Below, in pieces: positions 44,419 through 53,054 of a stretch of DNA of 63,942 bases (position 1 is its first letter; the number at the start of each line of letters is the position of its first letter). The DNA comes from Bacillus timonensis (lineage in GTDB: Bacteria; Bacillota; Bacilli; Bacillales; Bacillaceae_L): assembly GCF_004799755.1 (NCBI RefSeq), contig NZ_SLUB01000024.1, positions 1 through 63,942 on the forward strand. The letters are read 5' to 3'. Made by a program: the position numbers and the translations under genes. The notes below the pieces were generated by a model, which saw nothing but the letters and a program-made list of their open reading frames with translations, was not told the origin of the DNA and ran no database searches.

Positions 44419-44469
44419 GTGAAATTATTCTTCACAATTTATTTTATTTCAAGAAGATTACCATGTCAA
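44419..44469 (-). promoter_or_regulatory. Sigma-A promoter and putative operator of the ABC importer genes
   Basis: On the minus strand TTGACA (44464-44469), 17-nt spacer, TAAAAT (44441-44446), close to consensus. The -10 region overlaps TGAAATTATTCTTCAC on the plus strand (about 44419-44434) and ATTTCA half-sites on both sides, a reasonable repressor site for the RpiR regulator. Confidence 0.65.
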
Positions 44470-44558
44470 TACAATTATTTCAATTTTTAGAATTTTAAAT
44501 CTAAACAGAATATGAGTACTAATTTTATGGTTCATTGCCTCTCCATTCTCTCTAAAAT

Positions 44559-45509
44559 CTATAAATTTTCTTTAACATAAGCAATGGTTTCATCGATATG
44601 TGATATGATTCCTGGGGCATCGTGTCCTGAAAAAGGATATGCAATCATTGATTTTTCTGCAACAATGTGACTGTATACGCCGTAAATGGATTGAGGCGGG
44701 CAAATTAAATCTCTAAAGGCTACCGAAACTCTGGTCTTACTCTTAATCTTTGGAGCTAAATTAAGATTGTCAAAATATGAAAGTGTTTCAAATACCTGTT
44801 TACTCTTTTCGGGATATCTGTGCATAAAATTTTCGATACTAACGAGAGACCCTTCGAATTTTTGCTGGACAGCAAGTTCGATATTGCACATATTCGGAAC
44901 ATCCGCAACAACTAAAGTAGGACGATTGTCTAGTGCTGCAACCGCTAGTGAAATTCCTCCCCCCAGGCTCGCACCAAGTAAACAGATTCTGGATTTATCG
45001 ATTTCCTCTCTAGCAAAAACAACATCGACCGCACGTTTGCAATCCATATATATCTTTCTATAATAATATTCATATTTATCAAGGATTCCTTGTGTGGCCC
45101 ATGTTCCAGTAGCACCAACGGAATAGTGTGTATCCTCGGCACTTTCCCCATGCCCTCGACAGTCTACTGCTAAAACTGCATATCCTTGAATAATCCATTT
45201 CATATAATTAGAAATTGAACCTTTGTTGCCACCATAACCATGAAATGTAATGATACAAGGTAATCTATCAGTTTGATTTTCAGGTAAAATATAAAAGGCA
45301 TTTATAGGCGTTCCTGCAAATCCTTTGTATACCAAGCTATAGGCTTGAATTTGACTAATTGGGTAATCAATCTTTTTCATTTCAATTTGAAGTGGAGTTT
45401 CAGTCGATTCCTTCAAGGTTTCTTCCCAAAATTGGTCAAAGTCCATTGCTTTAGTTAGTTCCGGTTTATAATTCTCAAATTCTTTGATTTGTTCTTCATA
45501 AAATATCAT
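44559..45509 (-). CDS. Acetylxylan esterase/deacetylase family alpha/beta hydrolase (CE7-type)
   Basis: A 316-residue hydrolase. Oxyanion region FHGYGGNKG, the CE7 marker AVDCRGHGES, nucleophile elbow GASLGGG, and the C-terminal Asp/His (FRDLICPP and SGHDAPG). CE7 enzymes remove acetyl groups from sugars and antibiotics and are intracellular; no signal peptide here. Could deacetylate an imported acetylated saccharide. The ATG at 45509 has GAGGGA upstream; the frame extends to 45539 without a ribosome site. Confidence 0.88.
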   Translation of the reverse strand: MIFYEEQIKEFENYKPELTKAMDFDQFWEETLKESTETPLQIEMKKIDYPISQIQAYSLVYKGFAGTPINAFYILPENQTDRLPCIITFHGYGGNKGSISNYMKWIIQGYAVLAVDCRGHGESAEDTHYSVGATGTWATQGILDKYEYYYRKIYMDCKRAVDVVFAREEIDKSRICLLGASLGGGISLAVAALDNRPTLVVADVPNMCNIELAVQQKFEGSLVSIENFMHRYPEKSKQVFETLSYFDNLNLAPKIKSKTRVSVAFRDLICPPQSIYGVYSHIVAEKSMIAYPFSGHDAPGIISHIDETIAYVKENL

Positions 45510-45581
45510 TTGTTCCCTCGTCCTTATGTTTTTTAGCATAATTTTTAGTCCTCATTTTCCTCTTGCTGACTCTTTAGAACT

Positions 45582-46391
45582 TTAAACATGAAGTACTATT
45601 CCATCGTAGGCAACCTTAATGCCACTGGAAGCAAAGATTTCCTCTAGGTCCTCATGCATTAGACCTATATTATGAGAAAAATGAGTCGCAATCATTTGAC
45701 TTTTGTTCGTCATAATCCCTTTTTCAAGAAAAACGTTCTGGATGTCCTTCACTGCCTCTATATTAAGATGATTTCTTCGCTCCGGTAGTTGTCCATGTGT
45801 ACAATCCAAAATTGCTACGTCGATCTTTTTCGTGGATAACCATTCCCATGTTTGTTCAGGAAACCACCCTGTGTCATGACCATGAAATATCCTATTACCA
45901 TCCTTCTCTATGTAGAAGAGTAAACATGTTTCTAATGGGTTATGGTCTGCAGGCAAGGGAGTTACCTTTGCTGTACCGACCTGATACGTAGTAAAAGGGT
46001 GCATTAAAGTAAATGTAAAATATTGATCAGTGTGCCATAATACTTCTTTAGATTTATAGATAGCTGCGTCATTTCCGTAAATATGTAGCGGATATGAAAA
46101 ATCATGAGCAAATCCTGGTGTTCTCATTCCAAGATCTTTTGGATTAAAATGGTCCATATGTGTATGTGTAAATAACAAATGTTCTATCTTTGAAAGATCG
46201 AGATTATGTGTTAAGACATGATGATAGGAGTCTGGTGGAAAATCAATTTTAATAGAATCATCAATAATTGTTGAGGAACGTGTTCTGATGTTCTTACCTC
46301 CTAATTCTCTTGCTTTCTTACAATGTTTACAATTGCAAAATAGTCCCGGAAATCCTTCTGCCGCTGCAGTACCTAGAATTTGTATTTTCAT
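45582..46391 (-). CDS. MBL-fold metallohydrolase, PhnP-like
   Basis: A 269-residue metallo-beta-lactamase fold. An N-terminal cysteine cluster (FCNCKHCKKA) as in PhnP/lipoyl-synthase-like hydrolases is followed by the metal motif HTHMDHF, ADHNP, FHGHDTGWF and ATHFSHN. PhnP itself opens cyclic phosphodiesters. In this cluster the substrate may be a cyclic ester, lactone or anhydro sugar derivative; unresolved. Same strand as the glycosidase upstream and esterase downstream. Confidence 0.85.
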   Translation of the reverse strand: MKIQILGTAAAEGFPGLFCNCKHCKKARELGGKNIRTRSSTIIDDSIKIDFPPDSYHHVLTHNLDLSKIEHLLFTHTHMDHFNPKDLGMRTPGFAHDFSYPLHIYGNDAAIYKSKEVLWHTDQYFTFTLMHPFTTYQVGTAKVTPLPADHNPLETCLLFYIEKDGNRIFHGHDTGWFPEQTWEWLSTKKIDVAILDCTHGQLPERRNHLNIEAVKDIQNVFLEKGIMTNKSQMIATHFSHNIGLMHEDLEEIFASSGIKVAYDGIVLHV

Positions 46392-46504
46392 ATAATAATT
46401 ATCCTTTCTCTTTATAAAAGTAGAATTTACCCATTTTCCCTTGCGATTGAGTAATTTGGGTTTTCAAGTTTATTTATTCAATTAAAACTATTACGACACG
46501 ACAA

Positions 46505-46540
46505 GAAAGAGCAGGTTTATTAAACCCACTCCTCCTTGTC
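46505..46540 (-). terminator. Terminator after the GHL10-like gene
   Basis: GAG(T/C)GGGTTTA / TAAACC(T/C)GCTC pairing on the minus strand followed by TTTCTTGT; moderate. Confidence 0.6.
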
Positions 46541-46542
46541 TA

Positions 46543-48222
46543 TTACGTATCACTTCGAACCATTTTAAGGAATCCAGGTATATGATGCGGAGCTGTACTA
46601 GGCTTTGCAAATTCCTCTTCAACAATATGCCACCAGTCAAACAATTCTAGATATACTAAATCAAAGATCATAACACCATGTGTCAATTCTATATCCTTGC
46701 GAAGCGCCTTACGGAACTGCTCAGGATTATTAATATATTGATTGAGATATAAACTTCCATAAACAAATGTAGATTCATTAATAACATCCATTGCTAACTC
46801 AGCAGAACCCTCAACACTATGCTCAGCAATTCTACCATTTGCAATTGCTTCATCTTTTGTAACATGTTCAAAGTACGTACCTGTCATGATGAAATCGAGT
46901 GTTTCAGCATAACCAGTTTTGTGATAATCCGGTGAAGTCCAGCTGTAATCTGGTTGATAGGTTTTACTTGCCCAGTTTACACCCTCACTATAATAATCAG
47001 AATACCATGCACCTACATACGTACTAAAATATACCTCGTCTTTTATATCATGGATTGTTTTCTCAGCCTTTTTAAAGAAAGACTGGATATTCCCTGCACG
47101 CCATTCAATCCATTTTTGGTATAGAGGACCTTCTACCATATTTTGCTGGCCGTTCTCAGCAAACTTGATTTCAAAAATATCTTGTGGGAAATTATCAACT
47201 TCATAACCAATATACTCTTCAAATTTTTCACGGCTTAATTCACTAAAGTCAGCGTAAATATTATTGTATCTCGCGCGATCTAAAACAATTCCATCCACAT
47301 CATAATTTGTAACTAATTCTTCAATAATACCTAATTCATAATTTTGAACATCTTCACGAATTGGGTTTACAAATGTTGAATGCCCTGCTGCTTGTGAAGA
47401 TGGTACAAGTTTTATTTCAGTTGATGCGACATCAATCGTATCTCCAACCTTCACATTATCAAGTAACCAAGTTCTAGCTGTACCATGACCAGACAAAACG
47501 TAACCGCTTTCAGGAATTTCTAACGCTGGTGTTCCAAATGTGTTCCGGTCAGAAACCTGTGTTACAACTCCATCTGTGACTTGAACCTCAGCCCCCCAAC
47601 GGTTTGCAGGAGAGACATCATACTTATCTGGCGTATACAATACAAGATAGTTTGTATTTCTTGTAGTATTTGAACCATCAATTTTTCTTGTTTCTCTGTT
47701 AGCAGCTGTAGCTACCCTTGAACCCTCATAAATGACGGATTGCCATTCTGGATTCTCATATGCAGGCCCTTCTTGGTAAGTAGTGCTTCCCTCTGAGAAA
47801 ACATTAATAGCCGCATGGACCTTTATCCCGTATTTATGTGCCTCTTCTACTACATTTTGTAATAAATCATAATTCTCGGGGTAACCTTGAAATTTATCAA
47901 TCTTCTTAGATGTACTTGCATGAGGAGCTAAATTACTATTGTAGGCAACAAAACCTGTTGAATTTTTTATATCTAGAATAATTGTATCAATATTTGCTTT
48001 AGCCGTTTTGCCAACAATCTCTTTCACTTTTTCTTTCGTATTTAAATATTCGATATTCGCTGACAAGTCATACCAGAGAATTCTAGCCTTTTTATCCGGA
48101 TCTTTTACTATATTTTGTAATACATTCTTCCTAGCAGTATCATTCCCGCCTTTAGCTGAAACCGGAATTACCAAAAAAGTTAACAATAAGAAAGCAGTAA
48201 CAACAGCAATTAATTTTTTCAT
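46543..48222 (-). CDS. Secreted family-10-like glycosyl hydrolase (GHL10/alpha-amylase-like TIM barrel)
   Basis: A 559-residue exported protein. The signal peptide of about 23 residues ends VIPVSA. The TIM-barrel hydrolase begins ARILWYDLSANIEYL and has TIILDIKNSTGFVAYNS, AHKYGIKVHAAINVF, the acidic strand VDGIVLDRARYNN and YFSTYVGAWYSDYY. The pattern is that of putative glycosyl hydrolases GHL10 and relatives; characterised members include E. coli DigH, which cuts denuded peptidoglycan glycans. A beta-rich insert (about 185-285) is unusual. First gene of the island, with its own promoter region and palindrome. Confidence 0.82.
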   Translation of the reverse strand: MKKLIAVVTAFLLLTFLVIPVSAKGGNDTARKNVLQNIVKDPDKKARILWYDLSANIEYLNTKEKVKEIVGKTAKANIDTIILDIKNSTGFVAYNSNLAPHASTSKKIDKFQGYPENYDLLQNVVEEAHKYGIKVHAAINVFSEGSTTYQEGPAYENPEWQSVIYEGSRVATAANRETRKIDGSNTTRNTNYLVLYTPDKYDVSPANRWGAEVQVTDGVVTQVSDRNTFGTPALEIPESGYVLSGHGTARTWLLDNVKVGDTIDVASTEIKLVPSSQAAGHSTFVNPIREDVQNYELGIIEELVTNYDVDGIVLDRARYNNIYADFSELSREKFEEYIGYEVDNFPQDIFEIKFAENGQQNMVEGPLYQKWIEWRAGNIQSFFKKAEKTIHDIKDEVYFSTYVGAWYSDYYSEGVNWASKTYQPDYSWTSPDYHKTGYAETLDFIMTGTYFEHVTKDEAIANGRIAEHSVEGSAELAMDVINESTFVYGSLYLNQYINNPEQFRKALRKDIELTHGVMIFDLVYLELFDWWHIVEEEFAKPSTAPHHIPGFLKMVRSDT

Positions 48223-48334
48223 ATCTCGCTCCTTTTTTACACCTTTTCTTTTCTGTTACCTTTATGTATTTCAACGATGCAAGAATGTCCGCCCTCCTTT
48301 TTTTGAATTATCTAAATAATAGCATATTTATAAT

Positions 48335-48358
48335 AAAAGAAGAATATTTTCTTCTTTT
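48335..48358. promoter_or_regulatory. Perfect palindrome upstream of the glycosidase gene
   Basis: AAAAGAAGAA (48335-48344) and TTCTTCTTTT (48349-48358) with a 4-nt spacer. It lies just upstream of an extended -10 (TGCTATTAT) on the minus strand. Resembles the GAAGAA/TTCTTC half-sites at 41021 and 44428. Confidence 0.5.
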
Positions 48359-48645
48359 TTATAAAGTAAACAGGATAAATTATCTACCAGTTATTAAAAC
48401 ATTACAATTTACAACAAAATACGCTATGACTTAGGACCTATATTCAGATGATGGATTTGCTCTCATGTTACACATGCTCACCCATTCTAATTGACTTTCT
48501 TTATTTTTGATATAATAAGACTAAGAATTTTGGAGTAAATGGACATTACTTCCATAAGAAGACGTTTGAGCATTTAGCAAGGTGAAAACAATCAAAAAAT
48601 CTGACTTTCGTCATTTTGAAAGTTTAGTGTATGAGGTGAAACTTT
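48359..48645 (+). other. Divergent intergenic region with the yneQ-side promoter
   Basis: Non-coding. A plus-strand promoter can be read: TTGACT (48491-48496) with TAATAA (48513-48518), spacer 16. No RNA structure or repeat seen. Confidence 0.5.
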
Positions 48646-48945
48646 ATGGCTTTTGGTATTAAACGAAAGGAACTTGTGGAGTGGAAGAAAAAGGTATCAC
48701 AAGGGGAAGTTGCGTTTTTGACGCATTATTGGATAGACGACCGTTTCCCTGGAATGACGACCGTCACAAAGGTTGGCTGCGCCGACCTTGAAAAGCTTAA
48801 AAGATGGGGCAATAAATATGGGATTCCTTCAAAGTACATTCATAACCGGACAGGCTTTCCCCATTTTGACTTATTAGGTGAACGACAGATTGAAATTTTA
48901 CGAAATGAAAACATGCTACATCAATTAGAGAAGTTCAAAGGATAA
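48646..48945 (+). CDS. Conserved hypothetical protein, YneQ-like
   Basis: A 99-residue soluble protein starting MAFGIKRKELVEWKKKVSQG, with FLTHYWIDDRFPGM, TVTKVGCADLEKLKRWG and FPHFDLLGERQ. It closely recalls B. subtilis YneQ, a conserved Bacillus protein without known function. GAGGTGAAA precedes the ATG. Upstream of mscL on the same strand. Confidence 0.78.
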   Translation: MAFGIKRKELVEWKKKVSQGEVAFLTHYWIDDRFPGMTTVTKVGCADLEKLKRWGNKYGIPSKYIHNRTGFPHFDLLGERQIEILRNENMLHQLEKFKG

Positions 48946-49014
48946 GCCATTTGAACTATTTTCTTTTTCACGATATTGGATAGAATAAAAAGGGTTATGA
49001 AAGGAGGGGTCAAT

Positions 49015-49401
49015 ATGCTTAATGAATTTAAAAAATTTGCTTTAAAGGGTAATGTGATTGACCTTGCAGTCGGGGTTATTATTGGTGGAGCTTTCGGAAA
49101 AATTGTTACATCATTGGTAAATGATATTATCATGCCGTTAATCGGATTTTTGCTCGGTGGGGTAAACATATCAGAGGCTTCTATCCCCTTTAACGGTGAG
49201 GAAATCATGTATGGTGCTTTTCTACAAACCGTTTTGGACTTTTTAATTATTTCTTTCTCTATTTTTCTTTTTATCCGCTTCTTCCAACGCTTTAAGAAAA
49301 AAGAAGAAGAAAAACCTACTGCAGAACCAACGCCAACAAAAGAGGAACAATTACTTGCTGAAATCCGTGATTTGTTAAAAGAACAAAAAAGGATGTCCTA
49401 G
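49015..49401 (+). CDS. mscL: Large-conductance mechanosensitive channel MscL
   Basis: A 128-residue pentameric membrane channel that opens under membrane tension after osmotic downshock. TM1 contains the gate sequence [24 protein letters not shown]2 spans about 67-90, and the C-terminal helix is charged ([25 protein letters not shown]). AAAGGAGGGG lies 6 nt before the ATG at 49015. The stop codon is inside the terminator hairpin. Confidence 0.97.
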   Translation: MLNEFKKFALKGNVIDLAVGVIIGGAFGKIVTSLVNDIIMPLIGFLLGGVNISEASIPFNGEEIMYGAFLQTVLDFLIISFSIFLFIRFFQRFKKKEEEKPTAEPTPTKEEQLLAEIRDLLKEQKRMS

Positions 49402-49428
49402 TCGTAAATGACCAGGACATCCTTTTTT
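49388..49428. terminator. Bidirectional terminator between mscL and the thioesterase gene
   Basis: AGGATGTCCT-GTC / GAC-AGGACATCCT stem with one bulge, then TTTTTT; includes the mscL stop. Confidence 0.9.
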
Positions 49429-49945
49429 ATACTTCCCAAGGTAAGGCAATGCTAAATTTGGATGCCATTTTTTCATTTTCTTTTTTACGTCTTTTTCGAT
49501 TTTCCGCGCGTTCTTTGCCAGATTCATGAAGCATCTTTTCTTCCTCAGACTTTGGAATAACTTTTGGAACAGGCTTTGGTTTTCCGTTCTCATCTAATGC
49601 AACAAACGTTAAAAACGATAATGCGCAAATATGCCGTTCGCCTGTATATAAATTCTCTGCAATCACTTTAACAAAAACCTCCATCGAGGACCGCCCCGTA
49701 TATGTGACAAACGCTTCTAAACAAACAGAACTTCCTTCCTGAATCGGATGAAGGAAATCAACAGAATCAGTCGATGCTGTTACTACTGGAGAGCGTGAAT
49801 GACGAACTGCTGCAATGGATGCAACATCATCAATATAGGCCATGAGTTTTCCGCCAAACATGGTACCATGATAATTCGTATCAGGCGGAAATACATTACT
49901 TGTCTTTACAACAAAAGATTCCTTGCAATACTTTGCTTCTACCAT
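49427..49945 (-). CDS. ykhA: Acyl-CoA thioesterase, hotdog fold (YkhA)
   Basis: A 172-residue cytosolic thioesterase. The family core HGTMFGGKLMAYIDDVASIAAVRHS supplies the catalytic region, followed by DSVDFLHPIQEGSSV and HICALSFLTFVALDE. It hydrolyses acyl-CoA; related B. subtilis YkhA is named an acyl-CoA hydrolase. A lysine/arginine-rich C-terminal extension (about 140-162) is typical for Bacillus members. Start ATG at 49945 after AAGGGGGA. Confidence 0.9.
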   Translation of the reverse strand: MVEAKYCKESFVVKTSNVFPPDTNYHGTMFGGKLMAYIDDVASIAAVRHSRSPVVTASTDSVDFLHPIQEGSSVCLEAFVTYTGRSSMEVFVKVIAENLYTGERHICALSFLTFVALDENGKPKPVPKVIPKSEEEKMLHESGKERAENRKRRKKENEKMASKFSIALPWEV

Positions 49946-50059
49946 ATGTAAATCCCCCTTATTATGTCTTATAGTATTCTTCTCGTAAATTTTATTTGTA
50001 ATTCACAGCACAATAAACATCGTATGTCTTTGCACTACGAATTTCAATCATTTTTTAAA

Positions 50060-50090
50060 AGAAAAACGCTAGCCATTTCGGCTAACGCTG
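50060..50090 (-). terminator. Terminator of the SBF transporter gene
   Basis: On the minus strand AGCGTTAGCC and GGCTAGCGTT pair around GAAAT with small mismatches, then TTTTCTTTT. Confidence 0.7.
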
Positions 50091-50091
50091 G

Positions 50092-51057
50092 TTATGCAGA
50101 GAATTTTCTTTCAAGGCTTTCGAATGAATATACACGATCAATGAATAACGCGTAAATAGAAGCTAATATCTGTTGGAAGAGCATCCCCACTACGACTGGA
50201 ACAGCGACTTCAGCTGGGAAGAATGTAATGGCAATGACGGCTCCGGCACTAATATTGCGCATGCCCCCCGTGAAGATAAGAGCAATTATCACATCGGAGT
50301 CTAATTTCATGAAACGCCCGATTCCCCATGCGATTAAATATCCACAAAAGGCAATGAAGAAAACGACCGCTCCAATCAGGATCAGTTTCAGGTTTACATT
50401 TTTCAAATAGGGTGCTATATCAGCACTATTGATCATCACCACTACTCCAAGGCCAATCTTTGAAAATGGCGCTAGGTTTGGGCTAAGCGTTTTTGTGCAC
50501 TTTCCTTTAGTAACATGGTTAACGAGCATCCCAAGAACAGAAGGCAGCACGACCATGAAAAAGAGACCCTGCATAATACTTAAAATATCCATTTCAACAT
50601 TACTGCCGACAAATAACGTTAAACTATATGGAACCACAAATGGCGAAATCAATGTATCAATTAAGATAATAGAAAGTGTAAGTGCAATATTTCCGTGCTT
50701 CATCGCAACCCAGATAAAGCTTGAAATACCAGTTGGAATGACCACTGCCAAAATCAACCCAGTAATTGTAAAGCTGTCACCCGGAAAAGTTAAATGCCCC
50801 ACAATCCAAGCCCATGCAGGCATGATTAAATGTAATGTAAAAAGAGCAATCAAGATTGGGAATGGATGTGTGATTGCTCGTTTTAATGAACTAAAACTGG
50901 AACTTAATGCTCCTGAAAACGTGATAAATGCAAAAATCCATGGTACTAAATACGAAAAAGGGGCCAAGTATGCAGTTAATAAGACACCCAATACGACACT
51001 TGTAGGTGTAATGAGTGGCATCAGTTTCTCTAATTTTTTGTTGAGCTTCTGTAACAT
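50092..51057 (-). CDS. Bile acid:sodium symporter (SBF) family transporter
   Basis: About 321 residues with nine to ten helices. ITFSGALSSSFSSLK, GLILAVVIPTGISSFIWV (the cation-site XPTGISS crossover) and FTGGMRNISAGAVIAI near the C-terminus are hallmarks of the SBF/BASS superfamily. Bacillus members probably move organic anions (keto acids, pantothenate-like) with sodium; substrate unknown. Three ATGs in a row open the frame; the third (51057) has the best spacing from AGGAG. Confidence 0.85.
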   Translation of the reverse strand: MLQKLNKKLEKLMPLITPTSVVLGVLLTAYLAPFSYLVPWIFAFITFSGALSSSFSSLKRAITHPFPILIALFTLHLIMPAWAWIVGHLTFPGDSFTITGLILAVVIPTGISSFIWVAMKHGNIALTLSIILIDTLISPFVVPYSLTLFVGSNVEMDILSIMQGLFFMVVLPSVLGMLVNHVTKGKCTKTLSPNLAPFSKIGLGVVVMINSADIAPYLKNVNLKLILIGAVVFFIAFCGYLIAWGIGRFMKLDSDVIIALIFTGGMRNISAGAVIAITFFPAEVAVPVVVGMLFQQILASIYALFIDRVYSFESLERKFSA

Positions 51058-51173
51058 CATCATTCTCCTAGTTTAAAAATCTACCACTATAAGTCCATTT
51101 TTTTAGTATACTACAATTTTAGCATTTTAGAGGTTGTCTCTTAAAGAAAATCAGCAAACTTGGGTATGATGAC

Positions 51174-51210
51174 CGAAAAAAGCATCATCACAAAGTGACA
51201 ATGCTTTTCT
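51174..51210 (-). terminator. Terminator of the small gene at 51216
   Basis: AAAAGCAT(T)GTCAC / GTGATGATGCTTTT stem followed by TTTTTTC on the minus strand. Confidence 0.8.
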
Positions 51211-51215
51211 CGTGA

Positions 51216-51368
51216 TTAGCTCGGATCATTTTCGTCATATGAAAGGGTTGTAACTTGTGTGTAATCCCCTTTTTCAATTTCATTCATTGACGCATCTTCT
51301 CTTAATTCCTCTTCTGTGTCCATTCCAACTGCAATTGTTGGCTCTTCCTGCTTTTGACGTTTTTTCAT
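51216..51368 (-). CDS. Small acidic hydrophilic protein of unknown function
   Basis: A 50-residue protein beginning MKKRQKQEEPTIAVGMDTEE, acidic and probably disordered. Not recognised. AAAGGAG lies 9 nt before the ATG at 51368. It has its own terminator, supporting a real gene. Similar tiny acidic proteins are common in sporulating Bacillus. Confidence 0.6.
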   Translation of the reverse strand: MKKRQKQEEPTIAVGMDTEEELREDASMNEIEKGDYTQVTTLSYDENDPS

Positions 51369-51545
51369 AGGTAACCACTCCTTTCTTTTAGTATTCCCTT
51401 TAGTTGGGTATGATACAAAAAACAACCGTGTTTTCAGAATAGTATTTTTATGCGATTGGAAGCATTTTTATAAAAATAACCCTCGCATTTTAATGCAATT
51501 TGTTATAAAGTAGGATTTGTGACTTTTTAATGAGGTGAAACAACT

Positions 51546-52907
51546 ATGGCAATTCAAAAACAACAAGAAAAACCAGCAGCGACTGATTATTTAAAATTTA
51601 TTATTCCATCCTTACTTGGAATTATTTTATTTATTGTACCCTTTCAGTACCAAGATACATTCACAATCCCTGTTGCCATTTTGGCAGGCATTGTTCAAGA
51701 TTTGTTAGGGGATTCAATTCCTTATATCATGACCGGTTTAATCGCGATTACTGGGATTATTTCGATTTTTACAGTATTCGTTAAACCTGCATTTATTACG
51801 AAATCTCCGTTTTTATCGGGACTCTTTTATGTGTCTCCAGTGTGGGTTGTAACAAGAATTTTAGGGATGATTTTTTCAATTATGACCCTCTTCAAGCTTG
51901 GTCCTTCCGCTATTTGGTCAGATGCAACAGGTGGTACTTTGCTATTTGATTTAATCCCTGTTCTATTTTCGGTCTTTTTATTTGCAGGACTGTTTTTACC
52001 ATTATTGCTTGATTTTGGTCTACTAGAGCTATTTGGTGCATTGCTGACAAAGGTGATGCGTCCCCTTTTCAGATTACCCGGACGTTCCTCTGTTGACGCC
52101 ATCGCTTCTTGGTTAGGAGATGGAACCGTTGGTGTGCTTCTAACGAATAAGCAATATGAGGAAGGCTATTATACAAAAAGGGAAGCAGCCATTATTGGAA
52201 CAACGTTCTCCGTTGTTTCCATCACATTTACAGTGGTGATATTAGCTCAAATGGGATTAGAGAATATGTTTGCGCAGTTCTATTTTACAATCCTACTTGC
52301 AGGTTTTGTTGCGGCGATTATTACACCCAGAATCCCGCCATTATCAAGAAAATCGGATACGTATTATGAAGGTACGACACAAAAGGCGGACGAAACCATT
52401 CCAAGCAATGTAAGTCGTTTCCAGTGGGGAATGGAACAAGCCGTCGTCCAAGCAAAAAAAAGCGAAGGTGTTTCGAAAGTAGTTAAAGGTGGCATGCAAA
52501 ACGTTTTAGATATGTGGTTGGGTGTTGTACCAGTCGTTATGGCAATCGGAACAATCGCCCTTCTGATTGCGGAATACACTCCGACCTTCAAATATCTTGG
52601 TGCACCATTCGTACCGATTCTAGCCTTACTTCAGGTGCCAGAGGCGGTTGCCGCATCTGAAACGATGGTAATCGGATTTGCAGACATGTTCCTCCCTACC
52701 ATTATTGGGGCCGATATCGAGAATGATCTTACACGATTTGTAATTGCAGGAGTATCCATTACACAGTTAATCTACATGTCAGAGGTTGGTGGATTATTGC
52801 TCGGTTCAAAATTACCAGTGTCGTTCCTAGACTTAGTCATTATCTTTTTACAGCGGACGCTGATTACCCTGCCAATTATTGTTGGAATGGCGTATTTGTT
52901 TTTCTAA
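51546..52907 (+). CDS. YjiH family protein with two Gate (nucleoside-recognition) domains
   Basis: A 453-residue membrane protein with about ten helices. Gate-domain signatures occur in FLPLLLDFGLLELFGAL and SVDAIASWLGDGTVGVLL and again in LLQVPEAVAASETMVIGFADMFLP. This layout is the YjiH/YjiG-type. Possibly a transporter or spore-maturation-like membrane complex; substrate unknown. GAGGTGAAA precedes the ATG; a strong terminator follows. Confidence 0.85.
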   Translation: MAIQKQQEKPAATDYLKFIIPSLLGIILFIVPFQYQDTFTIPVAILAGIVQDLLGDSIPYIMTGLIAITGIISIFTVFVKPAFITKSPFLSGLFYVSPVWVVTRILGMIFSIMTLFKLGPSAIWSDATGGTLLFDLIPVLFSVFLFAGLFLPLLLDFGLLELFGALLTKVMRPLFRLPGRSSVDAIASWLGDGTVGVLLTNKQYEEGYYTKREAAIIGTTFSVVSITFTVVILAQMGLENMFAQFYFTILLAGFVAAIITPRIPPLSRKSDTYYEGTTQKADETIPSNVSRFQWGMEQAVVQAKKSEGVSKVVKGGMQNVLDMWLGVVPVVMAIGTIALLIAEYTPTFKYLGAPFVPILALLQVPEAVAASETMVIGFADMFLPTIIGADIENDLTRFVIAGVSITQLIYMSEVGGLLLGSKLPVSFLDLVIIFLQRTLITLPIIVGMAYLFF

Positions 52908-52914
52908 ATGGTAA

Positions 52915-52945
52915 AGCCCCGAAAGGTGATTTTCGGGGCTTTTTT
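52915..52945 (+). terminator. Terminator after the YjiH gene
   Basis: AGCCCCGAAA / TTTCGGGGCT perfect stem, then TTTTT. Confidence 0.93.
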
Positions 52946-52947
52946 GT

Positions 52948-53027
52948 TAGTGACAGTATTTCTGAATTAGTGATAGTATTTAGAATATAGTGACAGTATT
53001 TCTGAATTAGTGACAGTATTTAAGATT
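52948..53027. repeat. Four tandem 20-bp repeats
   Basis: Units start at 52948, 52968, 52988 and 53008, exact 20-bp period, consensus TAGTGACAGTATTTCTGAAT. Copies 1 and 3 are identical; copies 2 and 4 vary in the last six bases and one internal base. Lies between the YjiH terminator and the convergent ABC operon. Confidence 0.92.
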
Positions 53028-53054
53028 TCATAGACCAACTTGGAAATCCTTTTT

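Noticed and set aside
30948-48222. Standard B. subtilis MurNAc salvage (mur-ami-nag) or sialic acid cluster
   Set aside because: No MurQ etherase, MurP, AmiE, NagZ, NanA or sialic acid importer is encoded; only NanE, ROK and an RpiR regulator are shared with those pathways.
50429-51076. 215-codon open frame on the plus strand
   Set aside because: Antisense to the SBF transporter gene; no ribosome site and no recognisable domain.
52948-53027. CRISPR array
   Set aside because: Repeat units are contiguous with a 20-bp period and no unique spacers; no cas genes are present.
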